A stretch of DNA of 64,000 nucleotides, taken from Azohydromonas sediminis. Its GTDB lineage: Bacteria > Pseudomonadota > Gammaproteobacteria > Burkholderiales > Burkholderiaceae_C. The notes beneath the pieces were generated by a model, which saw only the letters and a list, made by a program, of their open reading frames with translations, did not search any database and had not been told where the DNA came from. The translations under genes were made by a program, and so were the position numbers. Of the stretch, positions 52,214 to 61,685 are shown piece by piece (position 1 is the stretch's first letter; every line of letters begins with the position of its first letter). The stretch is from contig NZ_QOAZ01000011.1 of assembly GCF_003574675.1 (NCBI RefSeq), positions 33,240 through 97,239 on the forward strand, read 5' to 3'.

Positions 52214-53170
52214 ATGAACCAGCTCGACCAGCTCAAGCAGTACACCACCGTCGTCGCCGACACCGGCAACTTCCGCCAGCTCGCGCAGTTCGCGCCGCGC
52301 GACGCGACGACGAACCCGTCGCTGATCGTCAAGGCCGTGCAGGACCCGGCGTACGCGCCGCTGCTCGCGGAGGTCGTCGCGGCGCACCGCGGCAAGCCGC
52401 TCGACGCGGTGGTCGACGCGCTGCTCGTGCGCTTCGGCGTCGAGATCCTGAAGGTCGTCCCCGGGCGCGTCAGCACCGAGGTCGACGCGCGGCTGAGCTT
52501 CGACACGGCGGCGACGATCGTGCGCGCGCAGCGGCTGATGCGCCTGTACGAGCGTGCCGGCGTCGCGCGCGAGCGCGTGCTGATCAAGATCGCCGCCACG
52601 TGGGAAGGCATCCAGGCCGCGCGCGCGCTCGAGCACGAGGGCATCCACTGCAACCTGACGCTGCTGTTCTCGCTGCCGCAGGCGGTGGCCTGTGCCGATG
52701 CCGGCGTCACGCTGATCTCGCCGTTCGTCGGGCGCATCTACGACTGGCACAAGAAGGCCGCCGGCGCCGCGTGGGACGAGGCGGCGCACGCCGGCGCGAA
52801 CGACCCCGGCGTGCAGTCGGTGACGCAGATCTGGACCTACTACAAGCACTTCGACATCGCCACCGAGGTGATGGGCGCGAGCTTCCGCAACGTCGGCCAG
52901 ATCGCCGCGCTCGCCGGCTGCGACCTGCTGACGATCAGCCCCGAGCTGCTCGCGCAGCTGCAGGCCAGCGACGCGCCGCTGCCGCGCCGCCTCGATGTCG
53001 AGGCCGCGCGTCGCGCGCCGCTGCACGCGCTGACGTTCAACGAGCCGGCGTTGCGCTGGGCGCTCAACGCCGACGCGATGGCGTGCGAGAAGCTCGCCGA
53101 GGGCATCCGCCTGTTCGCCGCCGACGCCGAGAAGCTCGACGCGATGATCGAGTCGCACCGCCGGCCATGA
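52214..53170 (+). CDS. tal: Transaldolase
   Basis: A 318-residue class I transaldolase. The Schiff-base lysine is in [16 protein letters not shown] (Lys125), with DATTNPSLI near residue 30, [12 protein letters not shown] and [13 protein letters not shown] also present. It transfers dihydroxyacetone units between sedoheptulose 7-phosphate and erythrose 4-phosphate in the non-oxidative pentose phosphate pathway. ATG 52214 was chosen over 52124 because the family starts [18 protein letters not shown]. The stop overlaps the pgi ATG (ATGA). Confidence 0.96.
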   Translation: MNQLDQLKQYTTVVADTGNFRQLAQFAPRDATTNPSLIVKAVQDPAYAPLLAEVVAAHRGKPLDAVVDALLVRFGVEILKVVPGRVSTEVDARLSFDTAATIVRAQRLMRLYERAGVARERVLIKIAATWEGIQAARALEHEGIHCNLTLLFSLPQAVACADAGVTLISPFVGRIYDWHKKAAGAAWDEAAHAGANDPGVQSVTQIWTYYKHFDIATEVMGASFRNVGQIAALAGCDLLTISPELLAQLQASDAPLPRRLDVEAARRAPLHALTFNEPALRWALNADAMACEKLAEGIRLFAADAEKLDAMIESHRRP

Positions 53171-54765
53171 CACGCTGCGACCGCACCACCGCATGGGCAG
53201 CGCTCGCCGGCCACCACGAGGCGCACGGGCGCGACTTCGACCTGCGCGACGCGTTCGCGCGCGACGCGCAGCGCTTCGAGCGCTTCGCGCTGCAGGCGCC
53301 CGAGGTCTTCGCCGACCTGTCGAAGAACCGCTGGGACCTGGCCACGCGCACGCTGCTGCTCGAGCTCGCGCGCGAGTGCGGCGTGGCCGCCCGCCGCGAC
53401 GCGATGTTCGCCGGCGAGCCGATCAACACGACCGAAGGCCGCGCGGTGCTGCACACCGCGCTGCGTGCGCCGAAGGGCGCGGCGAGCCCGTTCAATGCCG
53501 AGGTGCACGCCGTGCTCGACGCGATGCTCGCGTTCGCCGACGGCGTGCGTCACCCCGAGCGCGGCATCACCGACGTCGTCAACATCGGCATCGGCGGCAG
53601 CGACCTCGGCCCGCAGATGGCGGTGCTGGCGCTCGACGCCTTCGTGCACCCGGACATCCGCTTCCACTTCGTCAGCAACGTCGACGGCCACGACATCGAG
53701 CCGGTGCTGCGCCGGCTGGACCCGCGGCGCACGCTGTTCGTGATCGCGAGCAAGACGTTCACGACGCAGGAGACGATGGCCAACGCGCACGTCGCGCGCG
53801 ACTGGTTCCTGTCGCAGCACGGCCAGCACCTCGAGCGGCACTTCGTCGCGACGACGACCAACGTCGAGGCCGCGGCGAGGTTCGGCATCGACACCACGTT
53901 CGGCTTCTGGGACTGGGTCGGCGGGCGCTACTCGCTGTGGAGCGCGATCGGGCTGCCGCTGGCGATCGCGATCGGCAGCGACGCGTTTCGCGAACTGCTG
54001 GCCGGCGCACACGCGATGGACCGCCACTTCGCCGAGGCGCCGCCCGAGGCCAACCTGCCGCTGCAGCTCGGGCTGCTCGACGTTTGGTACCGCAACTTCC
54101 ACCGCTTCACGAGCCGCTGCGTCGCGCCGTACCACCAGGGCCTGCGGCGCCTGCCGGCGTACCTGCAGCAGCTCGAGATGGAGAGCAACGGCAAGGGCGT
54201 CGACCTCGCCGGCGAGCCGCTGCCTTATGCGACCAGCCCGGTCGTGTGGGGCGAGCCGGGCACCAACGGCCAGCACGCGTTCTTCCAGATGCTGCACCAG
54301 GGCAGCGACGTGATCCCGGTCGAGTTCGTCCTCGTCAAGACGCCGAGCCACGGCCACGGCGACCTGCACCGCAAGCTGCTGGCCAACGGGCTCGCGCAGG
54401 CGCAGGCGCTGATGCTCGGCAAGACGGTCGCGCAGGCGCTGGCCGAGAAGGCGCCGACCGCATCGCCCGCGCTCGACGCGGCCACCGTCGCGCGCCACCG
54501 CAGCTTCCCCGGCAACCGGCCGAGCACGACGCTGCTGCTCGACGCGCTGACGCCGCGCTCGCTCGGTGCGCTGATCGCACTGTACGAGCACCGCGTCTTC
54601 ACCAGCGGCGCCGTGTGGGGGATCAACAGCTTCGACCAGTGGGGCGTCGAGCTCGGCAAGGCGCTGGCCGGCGACCTGCTGCCGCGGCTCGAGGGCGGCG
54701 GCGACACCCGCGGGCTCGACGGCTCGACGGCCGGTCTGCTGCAGCGCTTGATGGCCTCGCGCTGA
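53167..54765 (+). CDS. pgi: Glucose-6-phosphate isomerase
   Basis: A 532-residue enzyme interconverting glucose 6-phosphate and fructose 6-phosphate. Signatures include [49 protein letters not shown] and the C-terminal [13 protein letters not shown] with its catalytic lysine. [15 protein letters not shown] and [17 protein letters not shown] line the active site. Its ATG overlaps the tal stop. Length is typical of the 530-550 residue form. Confidence 0.96.
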   Translation: MTRCDRTTAWAALAGHHEAHGRDFDLRDAFARDAQRFERFALQAPEVFADLSKNRWDLATRTLLLELARECGVAARRDAMFAGEPINTTEGRAVLHTALRAPKGAASPFNAEVHAVLDAMLAFADGVRHPERGITDVVNIGIGGSDLGPQMAVLALDAFVHPDIRFHFVSNVDGHDIEPVLRRLDPRRTLFVIASKTFTTQETMANAHVARDWFLSQHGQHLERHFVATTTNVEAAARFGIDTTFGFWDWVGGRYSLWSAIGLPLAIAIGSDAFRELLAGAHAMDRHFAEAPPEANLPLQLGLLDVWYRNFHRFTSRCVAPYHQGLRRLPAYLQQLEMESNGKGVDLAGEPLPYATSPVVWGEPGTNGQHAFFQMLHQGSDVIPVEFVLVKTPSHGHGDLHRKLLANGLAQAQALMLGKTVAQALAEKAPTASPALDAATVARHRSFPGNRPSTTLLLDALTPRSLGALIALYEHRVFTSGAVWGINSFDQWGVELGKALAGDLLPRLEGGGDTRGLDGSTAGLLQRLMASR

Positions 54766-54943
54766 CGCGGACCCGGCCTCGCGCGGCGCGGCGCCTGACG
54801 CGCGTCAAGCCGCCTTGGCCGAGATCAAGTCCGAAAGCGAACTGGCGTGGGCGCGTGGCTCACTTCCCGCTGCACGCGCGCGGCGAACGCCTAGGCTCGG
54901 GGGTATCACCGTCACCTGCGGCCCACGTGCGGCACGACCTTCG

Positions 54944-56167
54944 ATGCCCTTCGATCCGACCCCGCCCCGCCCTGTCTTGGCCGTCGCGCTGGCCGTCGCA
55001 CTGTCTGCCTGCGGCGGGGGCGGCGGCTCCGCGCCGCCACCGGCGCCCGTCAGCGCTGCGGTCACCGTCGAGGGTGGCGAGCCGCAGGCCGCGTCCGGCG
55101 TGCGCGTCTACCCGGCCGCCGCCGCGCCGCAGAAGCTGTCGGCATGGCGCGTCGTCGCCAGCGACGGCGCCACGCTCGCGCTCGGCGATCGCGTCGTGCC
55201 GTATGCGCTGAACACGCCGCTGTTCTCGGACTACGCGCACAAGCTGCGCACGCTGTGGGTGCCGCCCGGTACGCAGATCGAGCGCACCGCCAGCGGCCCG
55301 CTGCAGTTCCCGATCGGCGCCGTCGTCACGAAGACGTTCTACTACCCGAAGGCGGCGGCGCAGACGCCTGGCGCGCTGGGCGCGCGGCGCATCGAACAGG
55401 CCGAAGGCGGCGAAACGATCGACCTCGCGACGCACCACCTCGTCGAGACGCGGCTGATGGTGCGCCAGGAGGACGGCACCTGGGGCGCCGTGACCTACGT
55501 CTGGGACGCCGACCAGCGCGACGCGACGCCGGTGCGCAGCGGTCAGGCGATCGCGGTCGAACTCGTCGCCGATGCCGGCGCGCGCACACCGTTCACCTAC
55601 CAGGTGCCGACCGACCGCCAGTGCGTCGATTGCCACGCGACCAACGCCACGACGCGCCGCTTCGAACCGATCGGCCCACAGGCGCGCCACCTGAACCGCC
55701 GCTACGCCTACGCCGGCGGCAGCGTCAACCAGCTCGAGCACCTGAGCGCGCTGGGCCTGCTGGCCGGCGACGCGACCGGGGCGCCGGCGACGACAGTGTG
55801 GAACGACGCCGCGGCCAGCATCGAGGCGCGTGCACGCGCCTACCTCGACGTGAACTGCGCGTCGTGCCACAACCCCGTTGGCCGCGCCGCAGCCACCGGG
55901 CTGTGGCTGGGCGCCGACGTGGTCGCGCCGACGTCGCTCGGCGTGTGCAAGCCGCCGGTCGGCGGCGCGCAGTACCGCCGCTTCGCGTACGACGTCCAGC
56001 CCGGCGATCCCGACGCGTCGTTCCTCTACCACCGCCTGACGAGCTACCGGCCCAACAGCGAGCCGCCGCGCGTCGCGATGCCCGAACTCGGCCGCCACGT
56101 CTTCGACGCCGAAGGCAACGCGCTGATCCGGGCGTGGATCGCGGCGATGCCGCCCGTCTGCCCCTGA
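54944..56167 (+). CDS. SO_2930-like diheme c-type cytochrome lipoprotein
   Basis: A 407-residue exported protein with lipobox LSAC (Cys22) followed by six Gly-rich residues. It has two heme c sites, CVDCH (227-231) and CASCH (305-309), the second in a C-terminal cytochrome domain ending LIRAWIAAM. The central segment LNTPLFSDYAHKLRTLWVPPGT and FPIGAVVTKTFYYP match a conserved family often labelled SO_2930-like. That family is usually seen beside a parallel beta-helix protein, which is absent here. Electron partner and role are unknown. ATG 54944 chosen for the signal peptide; the frame is open back to 54815. Confidence 0.8.
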   Translation: MPFDPTPPRPVLAVALAVALSACGGGGGSAPPPAPVSAAVTVEGGEPQAASGVRVYPAAAAPQKLSAWRVVASDGATLALGDRVVPYALNTPLFSDYAHKLRTLWVPPGTQIERTASGPLQFPIGAVVTKTFYYPKAAAQTPGALGARRIEQAEGGETIDLATHHLVETRLMVRQEDGTWGAVTYVWDADQRDATPVRSGQAIAVELVADAGARTPFTYQVPTDRQCVDCHATNATTRRFEPIGPQARHLNRRYAYAGGSVNQLEHLSALGLLAGDATGAPATTVWNDAAASIEARARAYLDVNCASCHNPVGRAAATGLWLGADVVAPTSLGVCKPPVGGAQYRRFAYDVQPGDPDASFLYHRLTSYRPNSEPPRVAMPELGRHVFDAEGNALIRAWIAAMPPVCP

Positions 56168-56206
56168 CGCGCGCGGCGCCCCGCGCGGCACCACAATCGG
56201 CGCGGC

Positions 56207-58177
56207 ATGAGCCGCCTGCGCCACCCCGCTGACCGCCGCGCACCCGCGCCTCGCGCCGGGCGCATCGTCGCGCTGGGCCTGGCCGTCTTGCTGGGCGGGT
56301 GCGCCGCCGTCGCGCCGCGTGGGGGCCCGCCCGACCGCTGCGCCGTCGAGCCCGCCGGCGTCGAGGCCGCCGAGCCGGCGCGTGCGGTCGCCGCGCTGCC
56401 CGGCGCGCCCGAAGTGGCCACCGGCTACGTGCGCAAGCCGCTCGTGCGCGCGTCGTCGTACGTCGCCGTCACCGCGCACCCGCTGGCCACGCGCACCGCG
56501 TGCCAGGTGCTGGCCGGCGGCGGCACGGCCGCCGACGCGGCGGTCGCCGCGCAATGGGTGCTCGCCGTCGTCGAGCCGCAGTCGTCGGGACTCGGCGGCG
56601 GCGGTTTCCTGCTGCACTGGGACGCCGCGCGGCGGGCCGTGACGGCCTGGGACGGCCGCGAGACGGCGCCCGCCGCGAGCACGCCCGACGACCTGCGCTG
56701 GATCGGCGCCGACGAGCGCGTGCCGCCGCGGCCGAACGCGCGCGACAGCGGCCGCTCGGTCGGTGTGCCGGGGCTGGTGCACCTGCTCGCTGCCATCCAC
56801 GCTGAACATGGCCGGCGGCCGTGGCGCGAGCTGCTGGCGCCGGCGATCGCGCTGGCCGACGAGGGCTTCGCGGTGAGCCCGCGGCTGGCCGCTTCGATCG
56901 CCGCGTCGGCCGACGCGCTGGCGCGCGACGCGCACGCGCGCGGCGTGTTCCTGCACGCCGACGGCCGCCCGCTCGCCGCCGGCGACCGCCTCGTGCAGCG
57001 CGCGCTCGCGGCGACGCTGCGCACGCTCGCCGACGACGGGCCCGACGCGTTCTACCGCGGTTCACTCGCGCGCGACGTCGTCGACGCGGTGGCCGAGACG
57101 CGCGGCGGCGCCGTCACGCCCGGGCGCATGACGCTCGCCGATCTGGCCGCCTACCGCAGCGTGCGGCGCGACGCGCTGTGCGCGCCGTACCGCGCGCACG
57201 TCGTGTGCGGCATGCCGCCGCCGTCGTCGGGCGGGCTCGCGGTGGCGCAGGCGCTCGGCGTGCTCGAGACCTTCGACCTCGCGGCGCTGCGGCCCGCCGC
57301 CGTCGACGCCGACGGCGGCCGCCCCGACCCGCTAGGCGTGCACCTCGTGACGGACGCGCTGCGCCTGGCCTTCGCCGACCGCAACCGCTACGTCGCCGAC
57401 ACCGACTTCGTGCCGCTGCCGGGCGCCGGCGTCGAGTCGCTGCTCGACCGCGACTACCTGCGCCGCCGCGCCGCACGGCTCGATCCCGCGCGGTCGATCG
57501 GCACCGCGCCGCCGGGCGAGTTCGGCGCGCCGGCACCGGGGCGCGACGCCGGCGCGCCGCGCGGCGGCACGACGCACCTGACGGTCGTCGACCGCGACGG
57601 CAATGCCGTCGTGCTGACGAGCAGCATCGAGTCGGCGTTCGGCAGCCGCCGCATGACGCGCGGCGGCATGCTGCTGAACAACCAGCTCACCGACTTCGCG
57701 CCGGCGCCCGTCGACGCGCAGGGCCGCCCGCTCGCGAACCGGCTCGAGCCCGGCAAGCGCCCGCGCAGCTCGATGGCGCCGACGCTCGTCTTCACGCCCG
57801 ACGCGCAGGGTCGCCCGGCGGCGTTCGCGATGGCCACCGGCTCGCCCGGCGGCGCGACGATCATCGCCCACGTGCTGAAGTCGCTCGTCGGCGTGCTCGA
57901 CTGGGGGCTCGACGCGCGGCAGGCCGCGGCCCTCGTCGCGTTCGTCGCCTTCGACGGGCCGACGACGATCGTCGGCGCCGAACACCCGCTCGTCGAGGCG
58001 CGCGACGGCGGTGCCGCCGACCCGCTGGTGGCCGCGCTGCGCTCGCGCGGCCACGACGTGCGGCTGGCCGCGCAGTCGAGCGGGCTGGCCATCGTCGTGC
58101 GGCGCTGCGATGCGGCGCGCTGCGTCTACGAGGCCGGCGCCGACCCGCGGCGCGAGGGGGTGGCCGCGGGCGAGTGA
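56207..58177 (+). CDS. ggt: Gamma-glutamyltransferase (lipoprotein form)
   Basis: A 656-residue Ntn-hydrolase that cleaves glutathione and transfers gamma-glutamyl groups. Self-cleavage would occur before Thr455 in GGTTHLTVVDRDGNAV, which becomes the nucleophile. VEPQSSGLGGGGFLLHWD near residue 125 and the small-subunit GGMLLNNQLTDFA and GKRPRSSMAPTLVF are present. The N-terminus has a lipobox LGGC (Cys38), so it is probably a periplasmic lipid-anchored protein. It is 39 bases after the cytochrome gene, on the same strand. It has several long Ala/Arg-rich stretches. Confidence 0.92.
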   Translation: MSRLRHPADRRAPAPRAGRIVALGLAVLLGGCAAVAPRGGPPDRCAVEPAGVEAAEPARAVAALPGAPEVATGYVRKPLVRASSYVAVTAHPLATRTACQVLAGGGTAADAAVAAQWVLAVVEPQSSGLGGGGFLLHWDAARRAVTAWDGRETAPAASTPDDLRWIGADERVPPRPNARDSGRSVGVPGLVHLLAAIHAEHGRRPWRELLAPAIALADEGFAVSPRLAASIAASADALARDAHARGVFLHADGRPLAAGDRLVQRALAATLRTLADDGPDAFYRGSLARDVVDAVAETRGGAVTPGRMTLADLAAYRSVRRDALCAPYRAHVVCGMPPPSSGGLAVAQALGVLETFDLAALRPAAVDADGGRPDPLGVHLVTDALRLAFADRNRYVADTDFVPLPGAGVESLLDRDYLRRRAARLDPARSIGTAPPGEFGAPAPGRDAGAPRGGTTHLTVVDRDGNAVVLTSSIESAFGSRRMTRGGMLLNNQLTDFAPAPVDAQGRPLANRLEPGKRPRSSMAPTLVFTPDAQGRPAAFAMATGSPGGATIIAHVLKSLVGVLDWGLDARQAAALVAFVAFDGPTTIVGAEHPLVEARDGGAADPLVAALRSRGHDVRLAAQSSGLAIVVRRCDAARCVYEAGADPRREGVAAGE

Positions 58178-58231
58178 CGCGTCTGCGCGACAGGGCTGAC
58201 GCGCCGGCGGCAGCTCCGTCGCGTCGCCGCG

Positions 58232-58432
58232 CTAGCGCTCGTCGTCGGCCGCGCGCGCGACGTCGGGCATGCCGCTGGGCTGCCACGTCACGCCGTGGCG
58301 GCGCAGGTAGTCGCGGATCAGCTGCCGCACGACTTGCGACGGCGTCACGTCCTGCTGGGCGCACAGCTGCTCGAAGGCTTTCTTCTTCGCCGGGTCGATC
58401 AGGACGGTCAGGCGCGCAGTTTTCAGTTCCAT
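58232..58432 (-). CDS. Ribbon-helix-helix (CopG/antitoxin-like) DNA-binding protein
   Basis: A 66-residue protein with a strand MELKTARLTVLIDPAKKKAF and two helices (AFEQLCAQQ and TPSQVVRQLIRDYLRRHG), the RHH fold of CopG/Arc-type regulators. A polar tail follows. RHH proteins bind operators as dimers, often their own. The SD GAGGGG is just upstream of the ATG. There is no toxin-like gene downstream (ggt ends 54 bases away on the other strand), so it looks like a stand-alone regulator or an orphan antitoxin. It shares a compact divergent promoter with the methyltransferase gene. Confidence 0.8.
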   Translation of the reverse strand: MELKTARLTVLIDPAKKKAFEQLCAQQDVTPSQVVRQLIRDYLRRHGVTWQPSGMPDVARAADDER

Positions 58433-58445
58433 AAGCCCCTCAAAG

Positions 58446-58482
58446 GTGCATTTGATTATAATAAGATGTGATTAAAAGGCAC
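58446..58482. promoter_or_regulatory. AT-rich divergent promoter/operator between RHH gene and methyltransferase
   Basis: A 37-base AT-rich patch bounded by GTGC and GCAC. The palindrome ATTATAAT supplies TATAAT on both strands (58457-58462 plus, 58455-58460 minus). Two direct copies of TGATTA (58453-58458 and 58469-58474) could be half-sites of a ribbon-helix-helix operator. Confidence 0.55.
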
Positions 58483-58573
58483 ATTCCAGCACGCAGCAGC
58501 GTGTCCAGCACAGCACGCATGTCGAAGCCGTCCGCGCATCGTCTTTCGCCCGCCGCGCGACCATGGAGACACG

Positions 58574-59350
58574 ATGAGCCGTGACGCGGGTGCGCCGGCC
58601 AGTGCGCGCGATGCCTCGCGCCACGCCGAGCCGTGGGTCTACGAGGCCGGCGGCAAGCGCGTGCTGCACTTCAGCATCAGCGCGATCCAGAGCCGCGTCG
58701 ACCTGCGCCATCCCGACCGGCTCGACCTCGAGTACACGCGGCTGATGATGGGCTTCCTGCTGTGGCAGCCCCGGCCCGAGCGCATCGCGATGATCGGCCT
58801 GGGCGGCGGCTCGCTCGCGCGCTTCTGCCACCGCCACCTGCCGCAGGCGCACCTGCGCGTCGTCGAGAACAACCCGCACGTCATCGCGCTGCGCGAGCGC
58901 TTCGAGGTGCCGCCGGACGGCGAGCGCTTCAGCGTGATCGAGGCCGAAGGCGCCTCGTTCGTGCGCTTCGTGCCGAAGCGCTTCGACGTGCTGCTCGTCG
59001 ACGGCTACGACATCGACGGCCTGCCGCCGAGCCTGGGCACGCAGCGGTTCTTCGGGCACTGCGCGCAGGCCCTGCACCCGGGCGGCCTGTTCGTAATGAA
59101 CCTGTGTGCGCCCTCGACGCGCAAGGCGCAGGTGATCGAGCGTATCCGGCGCGCCTTCGGCGGCAAGGCCCTGTGCGTCGACGACAGCGAGGCCCTCAAC
59201 AGCATCGTGCTGGCCACGAACGGCCACACGTTGTCGACGCGGCCGGCCGACGCGCCGGCGCGCCCGGCGGGGTTCGATGCGGCCGCCTGGGCCTCGTTGC
59301 GCGGCGCGATGGCACGGGTGCGTGCCGCCTGGCATCGGGAGTTCGGATGA
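58574..59350 (+). CDS. Spermidine-synthase-like class I methyltransferase-fold protein
   Basis: A 258-residue protein with a Rossmann methyltransferase fold. Motif I is IAMIGLGGGSLARFCHRHLP (about residues 74-93), an acidic residue ends strand 2 (VVENNPHVIALRE), and the DVLLVDGYDIDGLPPSL region matches the spermidine synthase-like family. Polyamine-synthase catalytic residues are not clearly present, so the reaction is unknown. SD GGAGA precedes ATG 58574. Its stop overlaps the sulP ATG by four bases, so the two are translated together. It is divergent from the RHH regulator. Confidence 0.8.
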   Translation: MSRDAGAPASARDASRHAEPWVYEAGGKRVLHFSISAIQSRVDLRHPDRLDLEYTRLMMGFLLWQPRPERIAMIGLGGGSLARFCHRHLPQAHLRVVENNPHVIALRERFEVPPDGERFSVIEAEGASFVRFVPKRFDVLLVDGYDIDGLPPSLGTQRFFGHCAQALHPGGLFVMNLCAPSTRKAQVIERIRRAFGGKALCVDDSEALNSIVLATNGHTLSTRPADAPARPAGFDAAAWASLRGAMARVRAAWHREFG

Positions 59351-61095
59351 TCGCTTTGCTCGAAGCCCACCGCGCGGGCCTGTATGCGCGCCACCAGTGG
59401 CTGCCGAACGTGATTGCGGGGGTCATCGTCGGCGTCGTCGCGCTGCCGCTGGCGATGGCGTTCGCGATCGCCTCCGGCGCGCGGCCCGAGCAGGGGCTGT
59501 ACACCGCGATCATCGGCGGCGGGCTGGTGTCGATCCTCGGCGGCAGCCGGCTGCAGATCGCCGGCCCGACCGGCGCGTTCATCGCGATCCTCGCCGGCGT
59601 CACCGCGAAGTACGGCATCGCCGGGCTGCAGCTGGCCACGCTGATGGCCGGCGTGATGCTCGTGCTGATGGGTGTGGCGCGCATGGGCGGCGTCATCAAG
59701 TTCATCCCGGCGCCGGTCATCGTCGGCTTCACCGCCGGCATCGGCGTGATCATCTTCGTCGGCCAGTGGCGCTACTTCCTCGGCCTGCCGGCGGTCGAGG
59801 GCGAGCACTTCCACGAGAAGCTGTGGCACCTCGTGCAGGTGCTGCCGCAGGCGCACGCGGCCACCACGGGCATCGCGCTGCTGAGCCTGGCGCTGGTCAT
59901 CTACGCGAACCGGGTGCCCGGCCTCAAGCGCGTGCCCGGCCCGCTGGTGGCGATGGTCGTGGCCACGCTGCTGCAGAGTCTGGTCGGACTGCCCGGCGTC
60001 GCGACGATCGGCAGCGCGTTCGGCGGCATCCCCACCGGGCTGCCGAGCCTGACGCTGCCCGAGCTGTCGATGGCGCAGGTCGTCACGCTGATCGGCCCGG
60101 CGTTCACGATCGCGATGCTGGGCGCGATCGAGTCGCTGCTGTCGGCCGTCGTCGCCGACGGCATGGCCGGCACGAAGCACGACTCGAACCAGGAGCTGAT
60201 CGGCCAGGGCATCGCCAACATTGCCGCACCGCTGTTCGGTGGCTTCGCCGCCACCGGCGCGATTGCACGCACCGCGACCAACATCCGCAACGGCGCCACC
60301 AGCCCGCTGGCCGGCATCGTGCACGCCCTGACCCTCGTCGCGGTGCTGCTGTTCCTGGCCCCGCTCGCGGCCAGCGTGCCGCTCGCGGCGCTGGCGGCGA
60401 TCCTCTTCGTCGTCGCGTGGAACATGAGCGAGGTCAAGCACTTCGCGCACATCCTGAAGACGGCGCCGACGGCCGACCGCGCGATCCTCGTGATCACGTT
60501 CTTGCTGACCGTCTTCGCCGACCTCGTCGTCGCGGTCAACGTCGGCGTGATCCTGGCGATCCTGCACTTCCTGCGCCGCATGGCCGAGGTCGTCGAGACG
60601 CAGCCGGTCGACGCGCAGGAACTGGCCGCCGAGCTGAAGCAGCACGGCCTCGAGCACCTGCCCAGCGGCGTGATGGTCTACGAGATCGCCGGGCCGATGT
60701 TCTTCGGCGCGGTCGAGAACTTCGAGCGCGCGCTGCTGCAGACGCACACCGACCCGCAGACGCTGATCATCCGCCTGCGCCGCGTGCCGTTCATGGACAT
60801 CACCGGCATCCAGACGCTCGACGAGGTCACGGCCAAGCTGCGCCAGCGCGGCGTGCGGGTGATCCTGTGCGAGGCCAACGCGCGCGTGCACGCCAAACTC
60901 AGGCGCGCCGGCGTGCTCGGCGGCGATACCGGCGAGGGCCACGAGGAACGCTACGCCGAGCATTTCGCCGACGCGCTGCGCCTCGCGCGGCTCGACGCCG
61001 TCGTCGCCGACGCCGGGCACGGCGGGCTCGCCGGCATCGCCGGCCGCTTCATCGAGACGAGCCGCCGCTACCTCGGCGCCGGGGACGCGCCATGA
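59347..61095 (+). CDS. SulP-family anion transporter with STAS domain
   Basis: A 582-residue SLC26/SulP transporter. The membrane part spans about residues 18-420 with NVIAGVIVGVVALPLAMAFAIASG, the signature GGGLVSILGGSRLQIAGPTGAFIA and helices such as AAILFVVAWNMSEVKHFAHI. A cytoplasmic STAS domain (about 440-550) has MVYEIAGPMFFGAVENFERAL and VPFMDITGIQTLDEV. Such proteins move sulfate, bicarbonate or dicarboxylates; the substrate cannot be told. It overlaps the methyltransferase stop (ATGA) and is 131 bases before a HiPIP gene. Confidence 0.9.
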   Translation: MIALLEAHRAGLYARHQWLPNVIAGVIVGVVALPLAMAFAIASGARPEQGLYTAIIGGGLVSILGGSRLQIAGPTGAFIAILAGVTAKYGIAGLQLATLMAGVMLVLMGVARMGGVIKFIPAPVIVGFTAGIGVIIFVGQWRYFLGLPAVEGEHFHEKLWHLVQVLPQAHAATTGIALLSLALVIYANRVPGLKRVPGPLVAMVVATLLQSLVGLPGVATIGSAFGGIPTGLPSLTLPELSMAQVVTLIGPAFTIAMLGAIESLLSAVVADGMAGTKHDSNQELIGQGIANIAAPLFGGFAATGAIARTATNIRNGATSPLAGIVHALTLVAVLLFLAPLAASVPLAALAAILFVVAWNMSEVKHFAHILKTAPTADRAILVITFLLTVFADLVVAVNVGVILAILHFLRRMAEVVETQPVDAQELAAELKQHGLEHLPSGVMVYEIAGPMFFGAVENFERALLQTHTDPQTLIIRLRRVPFMDITGIQTLDEVTAKLRQRGVRVILCEANARVHAKLRRAGVLGGDTGEGHEERYAEHFADALRLARLDAVVADAGHGGLAGIAGRFIETSRRYLGAGDAP

Positions 61096-61226
61096 GCGGG
61101 GCGCTGCGAACACACCACGACGCCGACCGTGGTGGTCACAGCCGGGCGCCGCGTGCGCTGCGGCTGGCGAAGTCGGCCCATCGGCCGTTCGATCCTGCAA
61201 CGACCGTCACCCTCCAGGAGCACGCC

Positions 61227-61535
61227 ATGACCTCACGTCGCCAGTTCATCCAGTTGCTGCCCATCGCGGCCGGCGCGCTCGCCGCCGCCCGCCCCGCCTT
61301 CGCGCAGGCGCCGATGGTCGACGAGAAGAGCCCTCAGGCCACCGCCGTGGGCTACGTGGCCGACGCGACGAAAGTCGACCCGGCCAAGCAGAAGAAGTAC
61401 GCCGCCGGGCAGGCGTGCGCGAACTGCGCGCTGTTCCAGGGCAAGGCCGGCGACGCCAGCGGCGGCTGCGGCATCTTCCCCGGCAAGCAGGTGTCGGCCA
61501 AGGGCTGGTGCAGCGCCTACGCGAAGAAGGCCTGA
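61227..61535 (+). CDS. High-potential iron-sulfur protein (HiPIP)
   Basis: A 102-residue exported protein with a signal peptide bearing SRRQFIQLLPIAAGALAAA, Tat-like, with cleavage near AFAQA. The four cluster cysteines are Cys64, Cys67, Cys81 and Cys95 in CANC, GGCGIFPG and GWCSAYAKK, the HiPIP pattern. HiPIPs carry electrons in the periplasm between the bc1 complex and oxidases or photosynthetic reaction centres. ATG 61227 has CAGGAG upstream. A hairpin follows the stop. Confidence 0.94.
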   Translation: MTSRRQFIQLLPIAAGALAAARPAFAQAPMVDEKSPQATAVGYVADATKVDPAKQKKYAAGQACANCALFQGKAGDASGGCGIFPGKQVSAKGWCSAYAKKA

Positions 61536-61558
61536 TCTCCACGCTGCCCTCCGACCTG

Positions 61559-61583
61559 CCCGCTGCGGACGCACCGCAGCGGG
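61559..61583. terminator. Hairpin between convergent HiPIP and M20 genes
   Basis: CCCGCTGCGG, loop ACGCA, CCGCAGCGGG: a perfect 10-bp stem 24 bases after the HiPIP stop. There is no T tract on either strand, so efficiency is uncertain. Confidence 0.4.
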
Positions 61584-61685
61584 CGCCGAGCGCGAGATCG
61601 CGCCCGGGGTCGCGGCCGATCGCGATGCGCGCGTTGCCGGTGACGGCCGCTGCCGCGCGGCGCGACGCGGCCGTGATCTGTCGCG

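Noticed and set aside
58232..58432. Toxin-antitoxin pair
   Set aside because: The RHH protein could be an antitoxin, but no toxin-size open frame with a toxin motif adjoins it.
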